From assembly GCA_000717735.1 (NCBI GenBank), contig JOBE01000005.1, positions 62,001-126,000 on the forward strand: 64,000 bases of DNA, given 5' to 3'. The stretch comes from Streptomyces griseoluteus. GTDB taxonomy: Bacteria > Actinomycetota > Actinomycetes > Streptomycetales > Streptomycetaceae. The position numbers and the translations under genes are program-made. This document shows, one piece after another, positions 33,602-43,543 of this stretch (position 1 is the stretch's first letter; the number at the start of each line of letters is the position of its first letter). Under the pieces are notes generated by a model. The model did no database searches, was not told where the DNA came from, and saw nothing but the letters and a program-made list of their open reading frames with translations.

Positions 33602-36553
33602 TCAGCGGCGGAGAGCCCCGAGGGCGCTGCCGACGAGTCGTGCCCGGTCCGCCGCACCGGGCACGTGCTCCAGGCCGTAGCCGAGGAGGACGGTGTCACG
33701 GGTGGTGACGGCGGCCTGCGAGTGGAAGAGAGCGGCGGAGCGCGTCCAGTCGGCGCCGTTGCCGGGGCTGCCGGCCGGAGCGCCCGGTACGGTCCACGCG
33801 CCGAGGGCGGTCTCGAAGCCCTCGGCCTCCGTGGTGGTCCCGGTGACGAGGCGGGTGTCGTCGACGAAGGCGCCCATCTCGCCCGTACCGGGGTCGGATA
33901 CGTACGAGATCGACAGCTCGACCTGCTTGCCCGCCCAGGCGCTCAGGTCGACGGAGGCCTGCCGCCAGCCGTTGGAGGGGCCGGTGAAGGCGTTCCAGGA
34001 GCCGGTGGTACCGGTCGCCGCGCAGCCGTCCTCGCCGACGGTGAGGTAGTGGGCGAGGAAGGGGTGGCCGCGGACGTAGTAGCCCTCGCCGCAGTCGGCC
34101 GGGGGCTCGGCGGAGGTGCCGCCGTTGCTGTCGGGCAGGGTCGTCCAGTCGTCCTGGCCGACGGTGTGGGCCTCGACGACGAGGTTGTCGTAGCCGGGTT
34201 CGGTGTCGTAGCTGACCTGGAAGTCCAGGCGCGGGGCGGCGCCGGCCGCGACGCCGGTGAGGTCGACGGTCCTGCTGAGCCGCGCCCAGGTGTTGTCGGC
34301 GTGCTTGACGGCGGCGAAGGACGCGCCCTCGGCGGGCTCGAAGGGCATCCGGACGCCCGGGTAGTCACCGGCCGAGGAGCTGCTCGCGAACTGCGGGAAC
34401 TCCCCGGGCGGCAGCGTGTCCGAGGTGACGGTGTACGCGCCCGCGTGGTCGAGCGGGTTGCCGGCGGCGGCGCCGAGGCTCGCGCCGGCGCCCGCGAGGG
34501 CTCCGGTGCCCGCGAACGCCGGGGGGTTCTTGAGGCCCGCGCGGTGGTAGGCGCCGAGGTAGTACTGGGCGAAGTCGTTGGACTCGGCCCGGCCGATCCG
34601 GGTGAGGCCGCCGGACTTCTCACCGGCGTTGATCAGCTTGCCGCCCTCGTTGAGGTAGGCGCGGACGGCGAGCTGGGTGGCGCCGGAGGGTGCCTCGGCG
34701 CCGGTGTACCAGACGACGGTACGGAAGTGGGACAGGACGCCGAGGGCGTCGGGCGTGCCCTGTGTGGCGACGTCCCAGACGACGGCCCTGCGGCCGTTGT
34801 CGGCGAGCGCCTTCACGTACGCGGCGGTGTGCCGGGCGGCGGTGGTGCCGCCCTCCTCCGCGAGGACGAGCACGTCGCCGCGGGGGCGCTCGGCCACCTT
34901 GTAGGTGAAGGGGGCGGAGGCGGTGGTCCGGCCCTCGCGGGTGCGGGCGGTGAACCAGACCTCGACGGAGTCGCCGGTCCCGGCGCCCTCGACCTCGGCG
35001 CGGTACTCGTCGAAGTAGAGGTTGTCCTCGCCGCCGAAGGTCTCGCCGCCCTTCCAGGCGTCGAGCTCCTCGCTGTGGGTGCGGCCGCCGTTGATCCGGT
35101 ACTTCAGGGTCTTGCCGCGCAGGGACTTGCGTGCGGTGACGGCGACCTCCTGCTCCTCGCCGCGGGCGTAGGAGGTGGTGAAGGTCTTCGGGGTGAAGTC
35201 GGGGGCGTCGATGCCGACCGGGGAGACGGGCCGGTCCGGGTGGGCGGCGGTCTCGGCGACGGCGAGCGCGAAGGGGATGTTCTTGGCGAACTCGGCCTGG
35301 ATCAGCTTCTCGTCGTCCGGGAAGGTGAAGACGGAGGCGCAGTCGGCCGGGTTCCAGGCGTCGTTCGGGTCGACCCGGGAGGCGGTGGCGCAGGTCGACA
35401 TCTCCGGGGTGAACATCTGCATCCCGTTGACGTTGGCGGCGTGTCCGTCCGCCTCGCCGTTGGTGATGTAGAGCTCCGAGGAGACCTGCGGCCGGTAACC
35501 GGGCACGGCCGGGTTCTGCGGCGTGCCGGCGAGGGCCTTGAGGGCCACGTCGTCGGGGGTGTCCGTGGCGACCTGCCAGCCGACGCCGTACAGGATGAGC
35601 TGGGCGGCCGAGTGGTAGTTGATGCCGTACGTGAAGCCGATCCGCTTCTGGAAGGCGTCGAGGGCCTTCGTCTCGGGCTCCGACATGGGGCCCGTGCCGC
35701 GGAAGGTCTCGTCGGCCGGGTCGGGCGACGAACCCTCGTTGTCGTAGCCCCACTTGTAGGCGAAGTTGCGGTTGAGGTCGACGCCGTCGCCGGGGGCGAT
35801 CTTCCCGTCGCCGTCGTTGTCGCGGAGGTTCTTGCGCCACTGACGGTTCGCGGGGGCGGCGTGCGTGAAGTCGTAGCCGTCCGGGTTGGCGGAGAGCACG
35901 AACCACAGCTCGGTGGTGTCGACGATCCGGGTGATCCGCTCGTCCTTGCCGTAGCCGTCGAGGTAGTGGTGGAGCAGCCGCCGGGTCATCTCCGGGGTGA
36001 TCCACTCGCGCGCGTGCTGATTGGACAGGTACAGCGTGGCGGGCTTGGAGCCGTCCTTGACCCGCTGGGCACCCTTGCTGACCTTGACGGCGAGGATGTC
36101 CTGGCCCTTGAGGGTCTTGCCGATGGAGACGACCTTGGTGATCCCGGGGTGCGCCCGGGCGGTGTCCAGGATCTCCTGCTTGAGCCCGTCCGGACCGCCG
36201 TACGGACGGAAGACCCCGTCTCCCGCGGCGGCCACCCGCCGCTCGGCCTGGGCGGTCAGGCTGTGCCGGGCGAGTTCGACGCCCTGGCCGCGCAGGTGCC
36301 CGGCCTGCCGGCCGGTGAGGAAGAGCTCGACCGTCGCGGAACCCTTGTCGGGGACCTGTTCGGTCATCTCGTGGGCGTCCGCACCGGCCTCCAGGAGCAG
36401 CGGGACCTGCTCCTTGGTGACTTCGGCACGCCATACGGAGAAGGCGTCGCCGCCGTCCCTGTCGTCGGGCTGCGCTCCGGCGACGGGTGCCGCCGCCATT
36501 CCCGCGATCAGCAGTGAAGCCGCGGCGAGGATCGATCTCGCTCTGCGTCTCAT
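33602..36553 (-). CDS. secreted M14 family zinc carboxypeptidase, multidomain
   Basis: A 983-aa exported peptidase. There is a signal peptide (MRRRARSILAAASLLIAG to about AGA at 27), a propeptide-like region to about 110, then the M14 domain. Zinc ligands are His180/Glu183 (NQHAREW) and His314 (NYHSAAQL), with the catalytic Glu384 in FTPEMST. A Ca-like insert, NDGDGKIAPGDG, lies at about 246-257. The C-terminal 550 residues hold a GAT-like/flavodoxin-like region (VLVLAEEGGT) and a beta-sandwich (FQVSYDTEPGYDNLVVEA) common in Streptomyces 'M14/immune-inhibitor-A-like' peptidases. The ATG at 36553 has GGGGGG 4 nt upstream. It is monocistronic. Confidence 0.92.
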   Translation of the reverse strand: MRRRARSILAAASLLIAGMAAAPVAGAQPDDRDGGDAFSVWRAEVTKEQVPLLLEAGADAHEMTEQVPDKGSATVELFLTGRQAGHLRGQGVELARHSLTAQAERRVAAAGDGVFRPYGGPDGLKQEILDTARAHPGITKVVSIGKTLKGQDILAVKVSKGAQRVKDGSKPATLYLSNQHAREWITPEMTRRLLHHYLDGYGKDERITRIVDTTELWFVLSANPDGYDFTHAAPANRQWRKNLRDNDGDGKIAPGDGVDLNRNFAYKWGYDNEGSSPDPADETFRGTGPMSEPETKALDAFQKRIGFTYGINYHSAAQLILYGVGWQVATDTPDDVALKALAGTPQNPAVPGYRPQVSSELYITNGEADGHAANVNGMQMFTPEMSTCATASRVDPNDAWNPADCASVFTFPDDEKLIQAEFAKNIPFALAVAETAAHPDRPVSPVGIDAPDFTPKTFTTSYARGEEQEVAVTARKSLRGKTLKYRINGGRTHSEELDAWKGGETFGGEDNLYFDEYRAEVEGAGTGDSVEVWFTARTREGRTTASAPFTYKVAERPRGDVLVLAEEGGTTAARHTAAYVKALADNGRRAVVWDVATQGTPDALGVLSHFRTVVWYTGAEAPSGATQLAVRAYLNEGGKLINAGEKSGGLTRIGRAESNDFAQYYLGAYHRAGLKNPPAFAGTGALAGAGASLGAAAGNPLDHAGAYTVTSDTLPPGEFPQFASSSSAGDYPGVRMPFEPAEGASFAAVKHADNTWARLSRTVDLTGVAAGAAPRLDFQVSYDTEPGYDNLVVEAHTVGQDDWTTLPDSNGGTSAEPPADCGEGYYVRGHPFLAHYLTVGEDGCAATGTTGSWNAFTGPSNGWRQASVDLSAWAGKQVELSISYVSDPGTGEMGAFVDDTRLVTGTTTEAEGFETALGAWTVPGAPAGSPGNGADWTRSAALFHSQAAVTTRDTVLLGYGLEHVPGAADRARLVGSALGALRR

Positions 36554-36649
36554 GAGCCCCCCTTGCTGTTGTCTGCCCCGAAGGTGAACAGACGCCAGGC
36601 TCATGGGCACCCATGGGCCTGTCAAGGGTGCCTCGCGGCTGTACGAAAA

Positions 36650-36682
36650 AGCTGCCGGTGCCTCAGAAGGGCACCGGCAGCT
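36650..36682 (-). terminator. intrinsic terminator of the uvrC-rapZ-yvcK-whiA operon
   Basis: Perfect 13-bp stem (36650-36662 and 36670-36682), 7-nt loop, followed on the minus strand by TTTTTC. It lies 34 bp after the whiA stop. One of few in the window with a true U-tract. Confidence 0.85.
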
Positions 36683-36715
36683 CGGAGTTCGGGGTTCCGT
36701 TCGGGACGGAACGGG

Positions 36716-37705
36716 TCAGCCGACGAGGCTGTCGTCGAGCTCCTCCGTCAGGTTGGACTCGGTCCCGGGAATGCCCAGGTCCTGCGCCCGCTTGTCGGCC
36801 ATGGCGAGCAGCCGGCGGATCCGGCCGGCCACCGCGTCCTTCGTCAGCGGCGGGTCGGCGAGCGCGCCCAGCTCCTCCAGGGAGGCCTGCTTGTGCTCCA
36901 TGCGGAGCCGGCCGGCCGCGGCGAGGTGCTCGGGCACCTCCTCGCCCAGGATCTCCAGGGCGCGCTGCACCCGGGCCCCGGCGGCGACCGCCGCGCGGGC
37001 CGAGCGGCGCAGGTTGGCGTCGTCGAAGTTGGCCAGGCGGTTGGCGGTGGCGCGGACCTCGCGCCGCATCCGCCGCTCCTCCCAGGCGAGCACCGACTCG
37101 TGCGCGCCGAGCCGGGTGAGGAGGGCGCCGATCGCGTCGCCGTCACGGACGACGACCCGGTCCACACCCCGTACCTCGCGGGCCTTCGCCGCGATGGAGA
37201 GCCGGCGGGCCGCGCCGACCAGGGCGAGCGCCGCCTCGGGACCCGGGCAGGTGACTTCCAGGGAGGAGGACCGGCCGGGCTCGGTCAGGGAGCCGTGCGC
37301 GAGGAACGCTCCGCGCCAGGCCGCCTCCGCGTCACAGGTCGCGCCGGAGACCACCTGCGGGGGGAGGCCCCGGATGGGGCGGCCGCGGCCGTCCACGAGA
37401 CCCGTCTGCCGGGCCAGCTGGTCGCCGCCCGCCACCACCCGCACCACGAAGCGCGAGCCGCGCCGCAGGCCGCCGGGGGCCATCACGATCAGCTCCGAGC
37501 TGTGCCCGAAGATCTCCATGATGTCCCGCTTGAGGCGGCGCGCCGCCATCGCCGTGTCCAGCTCCGCCTCGATCACGATGCGGCCGCTCACCAGGTGCAG
37601 CCCGCCCGCGAACCGCAGGATCGACGAGACCTCTGCCTTCCTGCAGCAGGTCCGGGTGACGGGAAGCCGGGAGATCTCGTCCTTCACCGCTGCCGTCATC
37701 GCCAT
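36716..37705 (-). CDS. whiA: WhiA sporulation transcription factor
   Basis: A 329-aa regulator that, with WhiB, starts septation of Streptomyces aerial hyphae. It has the degenerate LAGLIDADG homing-endonuclease fold ([11 protein letters not shown], then [16 protein letters not shown]) and a C-terminal helix-turn-helix ([29 protein letters not shown]). The ATG at 37705 has GGAAGG 8 nt upstream and lies 10 nt inside the yvcK end. A second ATG (37699) forms ATGA with that stop. It is the last gene of the operon before a U-tract terminator. Confidence 0.97.
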   Translation of the reverse strand: MAMTAAVKDEISRLPVTRTCCRKAEVSSILRFAGGLHLVSGRIVIEAELDTAMAARRLKRDIMEIFGHSSELIVMAPGGLRRGSRFVVRVVAGGDQLARQTGLVDGRGRPIRGLPPQVVSGATCDAEAAWRGAFLAHGSLTEPGRSSSLEVTCPGPEAALALVGAARRLSIAAKAREVRGVDRVVVRDGDAIGALLTRLGAHESVLAWEERRMRREVRATANRLANFDDANLRRSARAAVAAGARVQRALEILGEEVPEHLAAAGRLRMEHKQASLEELGALADPPLTKDAVAGRIRRLLAMADKRAQDLGIPGTESNLTEELDDSLVG

Positions 37706-38721
37706 GGGCCGATCCTTCCATGCATCCGAAAAATACGGTCGTACGCGGCGGCCAACAGCTCCGGGTCATGCTTCGCGGAGCCGTCGGGCCCGGCCACCGG
37801 CGCCAGCTCGACCGCGGCACCGAGCCGCTTGGCGGCATCGGAGAGGGACTCGCGATCGGGCACGGCGGCCTCGTCGGCCAGCACCACGTCCAGGGCGAGT
37901 TTAGGGGCGTGTCGTCCCAAAACCTCCAAATGACGCTGCGGGGAGAAGCCCTCGGTTTCTCCGGGCTGCGGCGCGAGGTTCAGCGAGAGCACCTTCCGGG
38001 CCTTCGTCGTGGCCAGGGCGTCGAGCAGTTCGGGCACGAGGAGGTGCGGGATCACCGAGGAGAACCAGGAGCCGGGACCGAGGACCACCCAGTCCGCGTC
38101 CAGGACCGCCTCGACCGCCTCCGGCACCGCCGGCGGGTCGTGCGGCACGAGGTGCACGGACTGCACCTCGCCGGGGGTGAGCGCCACGGTCGCCTGACCG
38201 CACACGGTGTCCACGTCGTCCGGCCGCTCCGGGTCGTGGCCCCTGACCAGGGCCTGGAGCTCCAGGGGTACGGCGGACATGGGCAGCACGCGGCCCTGGG
38301 CGCCGAGCAGCCGGCCCACCAGGTCCAGGGCCTGCACGGGGTCGCCGAGCTGCTCCCAGAGGGCGACGATCAGCAGGTTGCCGACGGCGTGGCCGTTGAT
38401 CTCGCCCTTGGACTGGAAGCGGTGCTGGATGACCCTGGCCCAGGTCTGGCCCCAGTCGTCGTCGCCGCAGAGCGCGGCGAGCGCCTTGCGGAGGTCTCCC
38501 GGGGGCAGTACGCCCAGCTCCTCCCGGAGCCGGCCGCTGGAGCCGCCGTCGTCGGCGACGGTGACGACGGCGGTGAGGTCGCCGGTGATCCGGCGGAGGG
38601 CGGCGAGGGAGGCCGAGAGGCCCATGCCGCCGCCCAGCGCGACCACCTTGGGCTGGGCGCCGCGCCTGCGGAGCGTGCGCCGCGCCGTGAGGGTGGAGGC
38701 GCGCCGTCGGTACGGCTTCAC
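37696..38721 (-). CDS. yvcK: YvcK/CofD-like protein (gluconeogenesis factor)
   Basis: A 341-aa member of the CofD superfamily that in Bacillus binds UDP-sugars and supports wall synthesis on gluconeogenic carbon. Core motifs are [19 protein letters not shown] (30-48) and [19 protein letters not shown] (about 56-74), then [16 protein letters not shown]. It lacks evident Fo-synthesis (CofD) context. The GTG start at 38721 overlaps the rapZ stop by 4 nt (GTGA). The N-terminal 25 residues are Arg-rich. Confidence 0.94.
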   Translation of the reverse strand: MKPYRRRASTLTARRTLRRRGAQPKVVALGGGMGLSASLAALRRITGDLTAVVTVADDGGSSGRLREELGVLPPGDLRKALAALCGDDDWGQTWARVIQHRFQSKGEINGHAVGNLLIVALWEQLGDPVQALDLVGRLLGAQGRVLPMSAVPLELQALVRGHDPERPDDVDTVCGQATVALTPGEVQSVHLVPHDPPAVPEAVEAVLDADWVVLGPGSWFSSVIPHLLVPELLDALATTKARKVLSLNLAPQPGETEGFSPQRHLEVLGRHAPKLALDVVLADEAAVPDRESLSDAAKRLGAAVELAPVAGPDGSAKHDPELLAAAYDRIFRMHGRIGPWR

Positions 38722-39707
38722 TCGCGCCCCATGTCCCGGTGGACGACCACGGTCTCGACCCCTTCGGCGGCGATACGGGCGGCGAGGCGCTCGGCGGTGG
38801 CCACGGAGCGGTGCTTGCCGCCGGTGCAGCCCACGGCGACGGTCACGTACCGCTTGCCCTCGCGGCGGTAGCCCGCGGCGATCAGCTGGAGCAGCTCGGT
38901 GTAGCGGTCGAGGAACTCCTTGGCGCCGGGCTGGTTGTAGACGTAGTTCGACACCTCCTCGTTGAGGCCGGTGAAGGGGCGCAGCTCGGGGACCCAGTGC
39001 GGGTTCGGCAGGAAGCGCATGTCGACGACGAGGTCGGCGTCGACCGGCAGGCCGTACTTGAAGCCGAAGGACATCACGGTGGCCCGCAGCTCGGGCTCCT
39101 CGTCGCCGGCGAACTGGGCGTCCATCTTGGCGCGCAGCTCGTGGACGTTGAGGCTGGAGGTGTCGATCACCAGGTCGGCGTCGCCGCGCAGCTCGCGCAG
39201 CAGGTCGCGCTCGGCGGCGATGCCGTCGGTGATCCGCCCGTCGCCCTGGAGCGGGTGGGGCCTGCGGACCGACTCGAAGCGCCGGACCAGGGCGTCGTCG
39301 GACGACTCCAGGAAGACGATCCTGCGGGTGACCTGCTTGGCGTCCAGGTCGGCGAGGGACTCCCTGAGGTTGTCGAAGAACTGCCGGCCGCGGACGTCCA
39401 CGACGACGGCGATCCGGGCGACGTTGCCCTGGGAGCGGGCGCCGAGTTCCACCATGGTGGGGATCAGCGCGGGCGGGAGGTTGTCCACGACGAACCAGCC
39501 GAGGTCCTCCAGGCACTTCGCCGCGGTGGACCGGCCCGCTCCGGACATGCCGGAGATGATCACCAGTTCGGGAATGGCCGCCTCGGCGCCGTTGTCGCCG
39601 GGGGTCTCCTTCGTGCCCGTACTCACGTGTCCTGCTCCGCCTTCTCTGTCGTGCTGGTCCTGCGCGTCCTGCTCATCGTGCCGGTCCTGCTGCTCGTGCG
39701 CGGTCAT
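38718..39707 (-). CDS. rapZ: RapZ/YvcJ nucleotide-binding protein
   Basis: A 329-aa P-loop protein. In E. coli RapZ is an RNA-binding adaptor for sRNA decay and sensing of glucosamine-6-phosphate; its actinobacterial role is less clear. An N-terminal 45-residue Asp/Gln/His-rich disordered extension precedes [13 protein letters not shown] (52-64), where the Walker A Lys is Arg59. Walker B-like VVDVRG and the C-terminal [10 protein letters not shown] motif follow. The ATG overlaps the uvrC stop by 4 nt. Confidence 0.94.
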   Translation of the reverse strand: MTAHEQQDRHDEQDAQDQHDREGGAGHVSTGTKETPGDNGAEAAIPELVIISGMSGAGRSTAAKCLEDLGWFVVDNLPPALIPTMVELGARSQGNVARIAVVVDVRGRQFFDNLRESLADLDAKQVTRRIVFLESSDDALVRRFESVRRPHPLQGDGRITDGIAAERDLLRELRGDADLVIDTSSLNVHELRAKMDAQFAGDEEPELRATVMSFGFKYGLPVDADLVVDMRFLPNPHWVPELRPFTGLNEEVSNYVYNQPGAKEFLDRYTELLQLIAAGYRREGKRYVTVAVGCTGGKHRSVATAERLAARIAAEGVETVVVHRDMGRE

Positions 39708-41680
39708 GCCGTGCCGCCCCCGTCGTCTTCCATGATCTCTCCTGTCGCCGTGTTCACGGCGGGTGCGGCCGGGGCCGCCTGGGCGAGGGCCACGACGACC
39801 GCCTCCGCGGTCTTCCGGCCCATGCCGGGAACTTCGCAGATCTGCTCGATTGTCGCCTGCCGGAGCCGCTTCACCGAGCCGAAATGCTTGATCAACGCGC
39901 GTTTCCGGGTGTCACCCAGACCGGGGACCTCGTCGAGAGGGCTGGTCCGGATGCGTTTCGTCCGCTTGGACCGCTGGTAGCGGATGGCGAAGTCGTGAGC
40001 CGTGTCACGTACGCGCTGAAGGAGGTACAGGCCCTCGCTGGAGCGGGGCAGCACGACCGGGTCGTCGTCGCCGGGCAGCCAGACCTCCTCGAGGCGCTTG
40101 GCGAGCCCGCAGACCGCGATGTCGTCGATGCCCAGCTCGTCCAGGGCCCGCCGGGCCGCTGCGACCTGCGGCTGCCCGCCGTCGACCACCACCAGCTGCG
40201 GCGGGTACGCGAAACGCTTGGGTCGCCCGGTCTCCTCCGGGTCCTCGACGACGCCCTCCGGATCCCACTCCCCCGTCTTCTCCTTCTCGGCGAGGTAGCG
40301 CCGGAAGCGCCGGCCGATCACCTCGTGCATGGACCGGACGTCGTCCTGTCCCTCGAAGCCCTTGATCTGGAAGCGGCGGTACTCGCTCTTGCGGGGCAGC
40401 CCGTCCTCGAAGACCACCATCGAGGCGACCACGTCCTCGCCCTGGAGGTGGGAGATGTCGAAGCACTCGATCCGCAGCGGCGCCGACTCCAGGTCCAGGG
40501 CCTCGGCGATCTCCTCCAGGGCCCGGGAGCGGGTGGTCAGATCGCTGGCTCGCTTCGTCTTGTGCAGGACGAGCGCCTGCTGGGCGTTGCGCGCGACGGT
40601 CGTCATGAGGTCCTTCTTGTCGCCGCGCTGCGGGATCCGCAGCGAGACGTTGGACCCGCGGCGGCCGGTGAGCCAGGCGGTGACGGCCTCCGCGTCCTCG
40701 GGCAGCGCCGGGACCAGGACCTCCTTGGGGACCGCGTCGCCGCACTCCTCGCCGTACAGCTGCTGCAGCGCGTGCTCGACGAGACCGGCCGTGTCGACGG
40801 CCTCGACCTTGTCGGTGACCCAGCCGCGCTGGCCGCGGACGCGTCCGCCGCGCACGTGGAAGATCTGCACGGCGGCCTCCAGCTCGTCCTCCGCGAGGGC
40901 GATCAGGTCGGCGTCGGTGGCGTCGGCGAGCACGACCGCGCTCTTCTCCATGGCCCGGCGCAGCGCCTCTATGTCGTCGCGCAGCCGACCGGCCTTCTCG
41001 TACTCCATGTCCTCGGCGGCCAGCATCATCTGCTTCTCGAGACGGCGGATGTACGTCCCCGTACGGCCGGCCATGAAGTCGCTGAACTCCTCGGCGAGTT
41101 CGCGGTGCTCCTCGGGGGTGACCCGGCCGACGCAGGGGGCCGAGCACTTGCCGATGTAGCCGAGGAGGCAGGGACGGCCGGCCGAGGCCGCGTTCCGGAA
41201 GACGCCCGCCGAGCAGGTGCGGACGGGGAAGACCCGCAGCATCAGGTCGACGGTCTCGCGGATCGCCCACGCGTGCGCGTACGGCCCGAAGTAGCGCACG
41301 CCCTTCTTCTTGTGGCCGCGCATGACCTGGACGCGCGGGAACTCCTCGTTCATGGTGACGGCGAGGTACGGGTAGCTCTTGTCGTCCCGGTACTTCACGT
41401 TGAACCGGGGGTCGTACTCCTTGATCCAGGAGTACTCCAGCTGCAGCGCCTCGACCTCGGTCGACACGACGGTCCACTCGACGGAGGCCGCGGTGGTCAC
41501 CATGGTGGCCGTGCGCGGGTGCAGGCTCGCGAGCGGCTGGAAGTAGTTGGCGAGCCGCTGCCGCAGGGACTTCGCCTTCCCCACGTAGATCACCCGACGG
41601 TGCTCGTCGCGGAACTTGTAGACCCCCGGGGAGTCGGGGATCTGACCCGGCTTGGGGCGGTAGCTGGAGGGGTCTGCCAT
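39704..41680 (-). CDS. uvrC: UvrC, excinuclease ABC subunit C
   Basis: Makes both incisions in nucleotide-excision repair. The 658-aa protein has a GIY-YIG nuclease ([25 protein letters not shown], residues 20-44), a Cys-rich segment (RTCSAGVF...[19 protein letters not shown]), the UVR domain ([17 protein letters not shown]), an RNase-H-like C-terminal nuclease ([23 protein letters not shown]) and terminal tandem HhH. The start at 41680 (MADPSSYRP) follows homologues. It heads the uvrC-rapZ-yvcK-whiA operon, linking repair and sporulation genes. Confidence 0.97.
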   Translation of the reverse strand: MADPSSYRPKPGQIPDSPGVYKFRDEHRRVIYVGKAKSLRQRLANYFQPLASLHPRTATMVTTAASVEWTVVSTEVEALQLEYSWIKEYDPRFNVKYRDDKSYPYLAVTMNEEFPRVQVMRGHKKKGVRYFGPYAHAWAIRETVDLMLRVFPVRTCSAGVFRNAASAGRPCLLGYIGKCSAPCVGRVTPEEHRELAEEFSDFMAGRTGTYIRRLEKQMMLAAEDMEYEKAGRLRDDIEALRRAMEKSAVVLADATDADLIALAEDELEAAVQIFHVRGGRVRGQRGWVTDKVEAVDTAGLVEHALQQLYGEECGDAVPKEVLVPALPEDAEAVTAWLTGRRGSNVSLRIPQRGDKKDLMTTVARNAQQALVLHKTKRASDLTTRSRALEEIAEALDLESAPLRIECFDISHLQGEDVVASMVVFEDGLPRKSEYRRFQIKGFEGQDDVRSMHEVIGRRFRRYLAEKEKTGEWDPEGVVEDPEETGRPKRFAYPPQLVVVDGGQPQVAAARRALDELGIDDIAVCGLAKRLEEVWLPGDDDPVVLPRSSEGLYLLQRVRDTAHDFAIRYQRSKRTKRIRTSPLDEVPGLGDTRKRALIKHFGSVKRLRQATIEQICEVPGMGRKTAEAVVVALAQAAPAAPAVNTATGEIMEDDGGGTA

Positions 41681-41857
41681 GCTCCCCACCCTACTGGCGG
41701 GCACCGACACTCCGGCCGTGCCCGCTCGTTGGCGGGGCATGGCGAATCTTGCTCGGCTCGGGCGGCGGGGCGGTTGCCGGTGCCGGTGGCGGGATGCCCG
41801 TGGCGGGGCCTGCGGGGGTGCATGTGGCCGGGGACGGCGGGGGTGTCGGCCCCGGGC

Positions 41858-41890
41858 GGTACGGCGCCCTGGACGAGGGGGCGCCGTACC
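41858..41890 (-). terminator. terminator hairpin after the protease-module operon
   Basis: Perfect 12-bp stem (41858-41869 and 41879-41890), 9-nt loop, 48 bp past the stop of the anchored partner protein and before uvrC. The rest of 41681-41937 is G-rich and shows no gene. Confidence 0.7.
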
Positions 41891-41937
41891 GGAGGACGGG
41901 GGCTCGCGGCGAGGGGGCTCAGGCCTCGCCGTGCCCC

Positions 41938-42720
41938 TCAGGCCTCGGCGGACCCTCGCCGTCGGCGTACCGCCGCCGTCGCGAGGAGCACGAGCGCCAG
42001 CGTCGCCCCCGCGCCCGCCGTCGCCGAGGCGACGGTGACCGCGGGCTCCGGCCCTGGCCCGGCCACCGGCGCGGAGGCCTGCGGGCCGTAGCCCCCGGCC
42101 GCGCCCTTCCCCGCGTAGGCGGAGCCGGGCAGCTTGTCGCCGTACGCGCGGGCGACCCGTTCCCGGTACGCGGTGAGGCTCGTCCCGTTCCGGCCGACGG
42201 CCCGTATCGCGTCCTCGTCGAGCGGGAGCACCTTCGTGCCCTTCTGGACGTACCAGGCGTCGATCTGCGGCTCGCGGAAGACGAGGCCGCCGGGCAGCAG
42301 ACGCCCGCCCTGTTCCGCGAAGCGGATCTCGTCGTCGCCGGTCGCGATGTTCACCACCTGCCAGCCGCCGGACCCCTTCACCGTCCAGAGCGAGGCCTTC
42401 TGCCCGTCCGGCGCCACGGCGCGGCTGGCGCGGAACTCGGTCCTGGCGACCGGGGCACCGGCCTTCCCGGCGACGAAGTCCGGGGAGAGGATCCGTACCG
42501 GCACGGACCCGCCCTCGACGCGCGGCGCGGCCGCCGAGCGGGCGGCGGCCCCGTCCCGGGCGAAGAACCGGGCCAGGGTGTCCAGGGTGCCGGGCGCCGA
42601 GGCGGCCAGTTCGGGGGTCGGCGCGGGCGGGGGTCCGCCGGCGGCGGCCGCCGGGAGCGCCCCGAGGAGGACGAGGGTCGCGGCGGCCAGGAGGCCGACA
42701 CCCGTGGCACGAGCGTTCAT
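41938..42720 (-). CDS. secreted, C-terminally membrane-anchored protein, unknown
   Basis: A 260-aa protein with an N-terminal signal peptide ([22 protein letters not shown]), a soluble extracytoplasmic region of about 190 residues including a [28 protein letters not shown] segment and a possible small all-beta fold, then a Pro/Ala linker and a C-terminal helix ([13 protein letters not shown]) with an RRRR stop-transfer. This gives type I topology. No LPxTG/LAxTG sortase motif precedes the helix. It lies 5 nt after the papain-like protease gene, and a GTG at 42729 overlaps that gene's stop. I do not recognise the family. A role as substrate, anchor or inhibitor of the protease is a guess from context. 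Confidence 0.72.
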   Translation of the reverse strand: MNARATGVGLLAAATLVLLGALPAAAAGGPPPAPTPELAASAPGTLDTLARFFARDGAAARSAAAPRVEGGSVPVRILSPDFVAGKAGAPVARTEFRASRAVAPDGQKASLWTVKGSGGWQVVNIATGDDEIRFAEQGGRLLPGGLVFREPQIDAWYVQKGTKVLPLDEDAIRAVGRNGTSLTAYRERVARAYGDKLPGSAYAGKGAAGGYGPQASAPVAGPGPEPAVTVASATAGAGATLALVLLATAAVRRRRGSAEA

Positions 42721-42725
42721 CGTCG

Positions 42726-43310
42726 TCACGCCCCGATCCGGTAGAGCGAGTGGGTCCAGGAGAACGACTCGTTGTCGACGTACCAGGCGTGCGAGGCCCA
42801 GTTGTAGCGGTTGCTGGAGGGCCAGGGGTCGCCCCAGTAGACCCAGCTTCCGGAGTCGTCGTAGCCGTACAGCACGTGCATGTGACCGCCGCCTCCCGCC
42901 CACTGGATGCGGGTCTCGACGGGCCGGTTCGCGTTGATCTCCGTCTGCACGGTCGAGTAGCGCAGCCAGCCGTCGACGTATGAGCCGGGGTTGATCCCGG
43001 CCCAGCGCAGACCGGTCTGGACGTTGCCGAGCGTGGCCTGCCAGTTGGGGCAGTCGTAGCCCTGCTGACGGTCGAAGGCGGCGTTGCAGAACTGGTTCTG
43101 GCTGTAGTTCCGGCCGAACCAGGTGGCGATCGTGTTGCCGCCCGCCGCCCAGCACCAGTTGGTCTTCTGCTGGGCCTGCATGGTGATGTTCAGCCGGTGG
43201 GAGCCGAGGACGGCGGTGTCGTCGACGGGGGCGGCCGAGGCCGAGGTGGTGGGGACGAGGAAGAGGGCGGCCGCGGCGAGTGCCGCGAGGTTCAGCTTTC
43301 TTCTGCGCAT
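42726..43310 (-). CDS. secreted papain-like cysteine protease (AvrRpt2/C39-like)
   Basis: A 194-aa exported protein. The signal peptide ([21 protein letters not shown]) ends near residue 27. The mature part matches the papain-like cysteine-protease family: Cys53 in [13 protein letters not shown] is the nucleophile, His143 in [12 protein letters not shown] the general base, and Asp161 in VYWGDPWP the third residue. Two further Cys (75, 87) could form a disulphide. The ATG has GGGAGGAACGCG upstream, a strong SD. It is first in a two-gene operon with the anchored protein and divergent from an HTH regulator. Confidence 0.86.
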   Translation of the reverse strand: MRRRKLNLAALAAAALFLVPTTSASAAPVDDTAVLGSHRLNITMQAQQKTNWCWAAGGNTIATWFGRNYSQNQFCNAAFDRQQGYDCPNWQATLGNVQTGLRWAGINPGSYVDGWLRYSTVQTEINANRPVETRIQWAGGGGHMHVLYGYDDSGSWVYWGDPWPSSNRYNWASHAWYVDNESFSWTHSLYRIGA

Positions 43311-43430
43311 CGCGTTCCTCCCTGGAGTGGGGGGTGGGGATGGGGGTGGAGGAGCGCGTCCGGACGCTGGTCAGGAGCATCGGCCGTTGTCCGGATCAGG
43401 TCAACACGCTTCAATGCGGGGTGACATCGG

Positions 43431-43531
43431 GCTGTGAACGGTGCGACCCGGGTGTGAACGGACGCCCCCGGCCCACCTGCCCGCCCGCCCCCCGCGGCGC
43501 GCCGGTCCGCGCCCCCGTCGTGAATGTTCAC
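43431..43531. promoter_or_regulatory. repeated GTGAA half-sites between the HTH regulator and the protease
   Basis: TGTGAACGG occurs at 43433-43441 and again at 43453-43461, exactly 20 bp apart, with partly matching upstream flanks. A third, paired site GTGAA-TG-TTCAC lies at 43520-43531, just before the regulator start. It fits autoregulation or control of the divergent protease operon. Confidence 0.45.
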
Positions 43532-43543
43532 CGAGGAGTCCTC

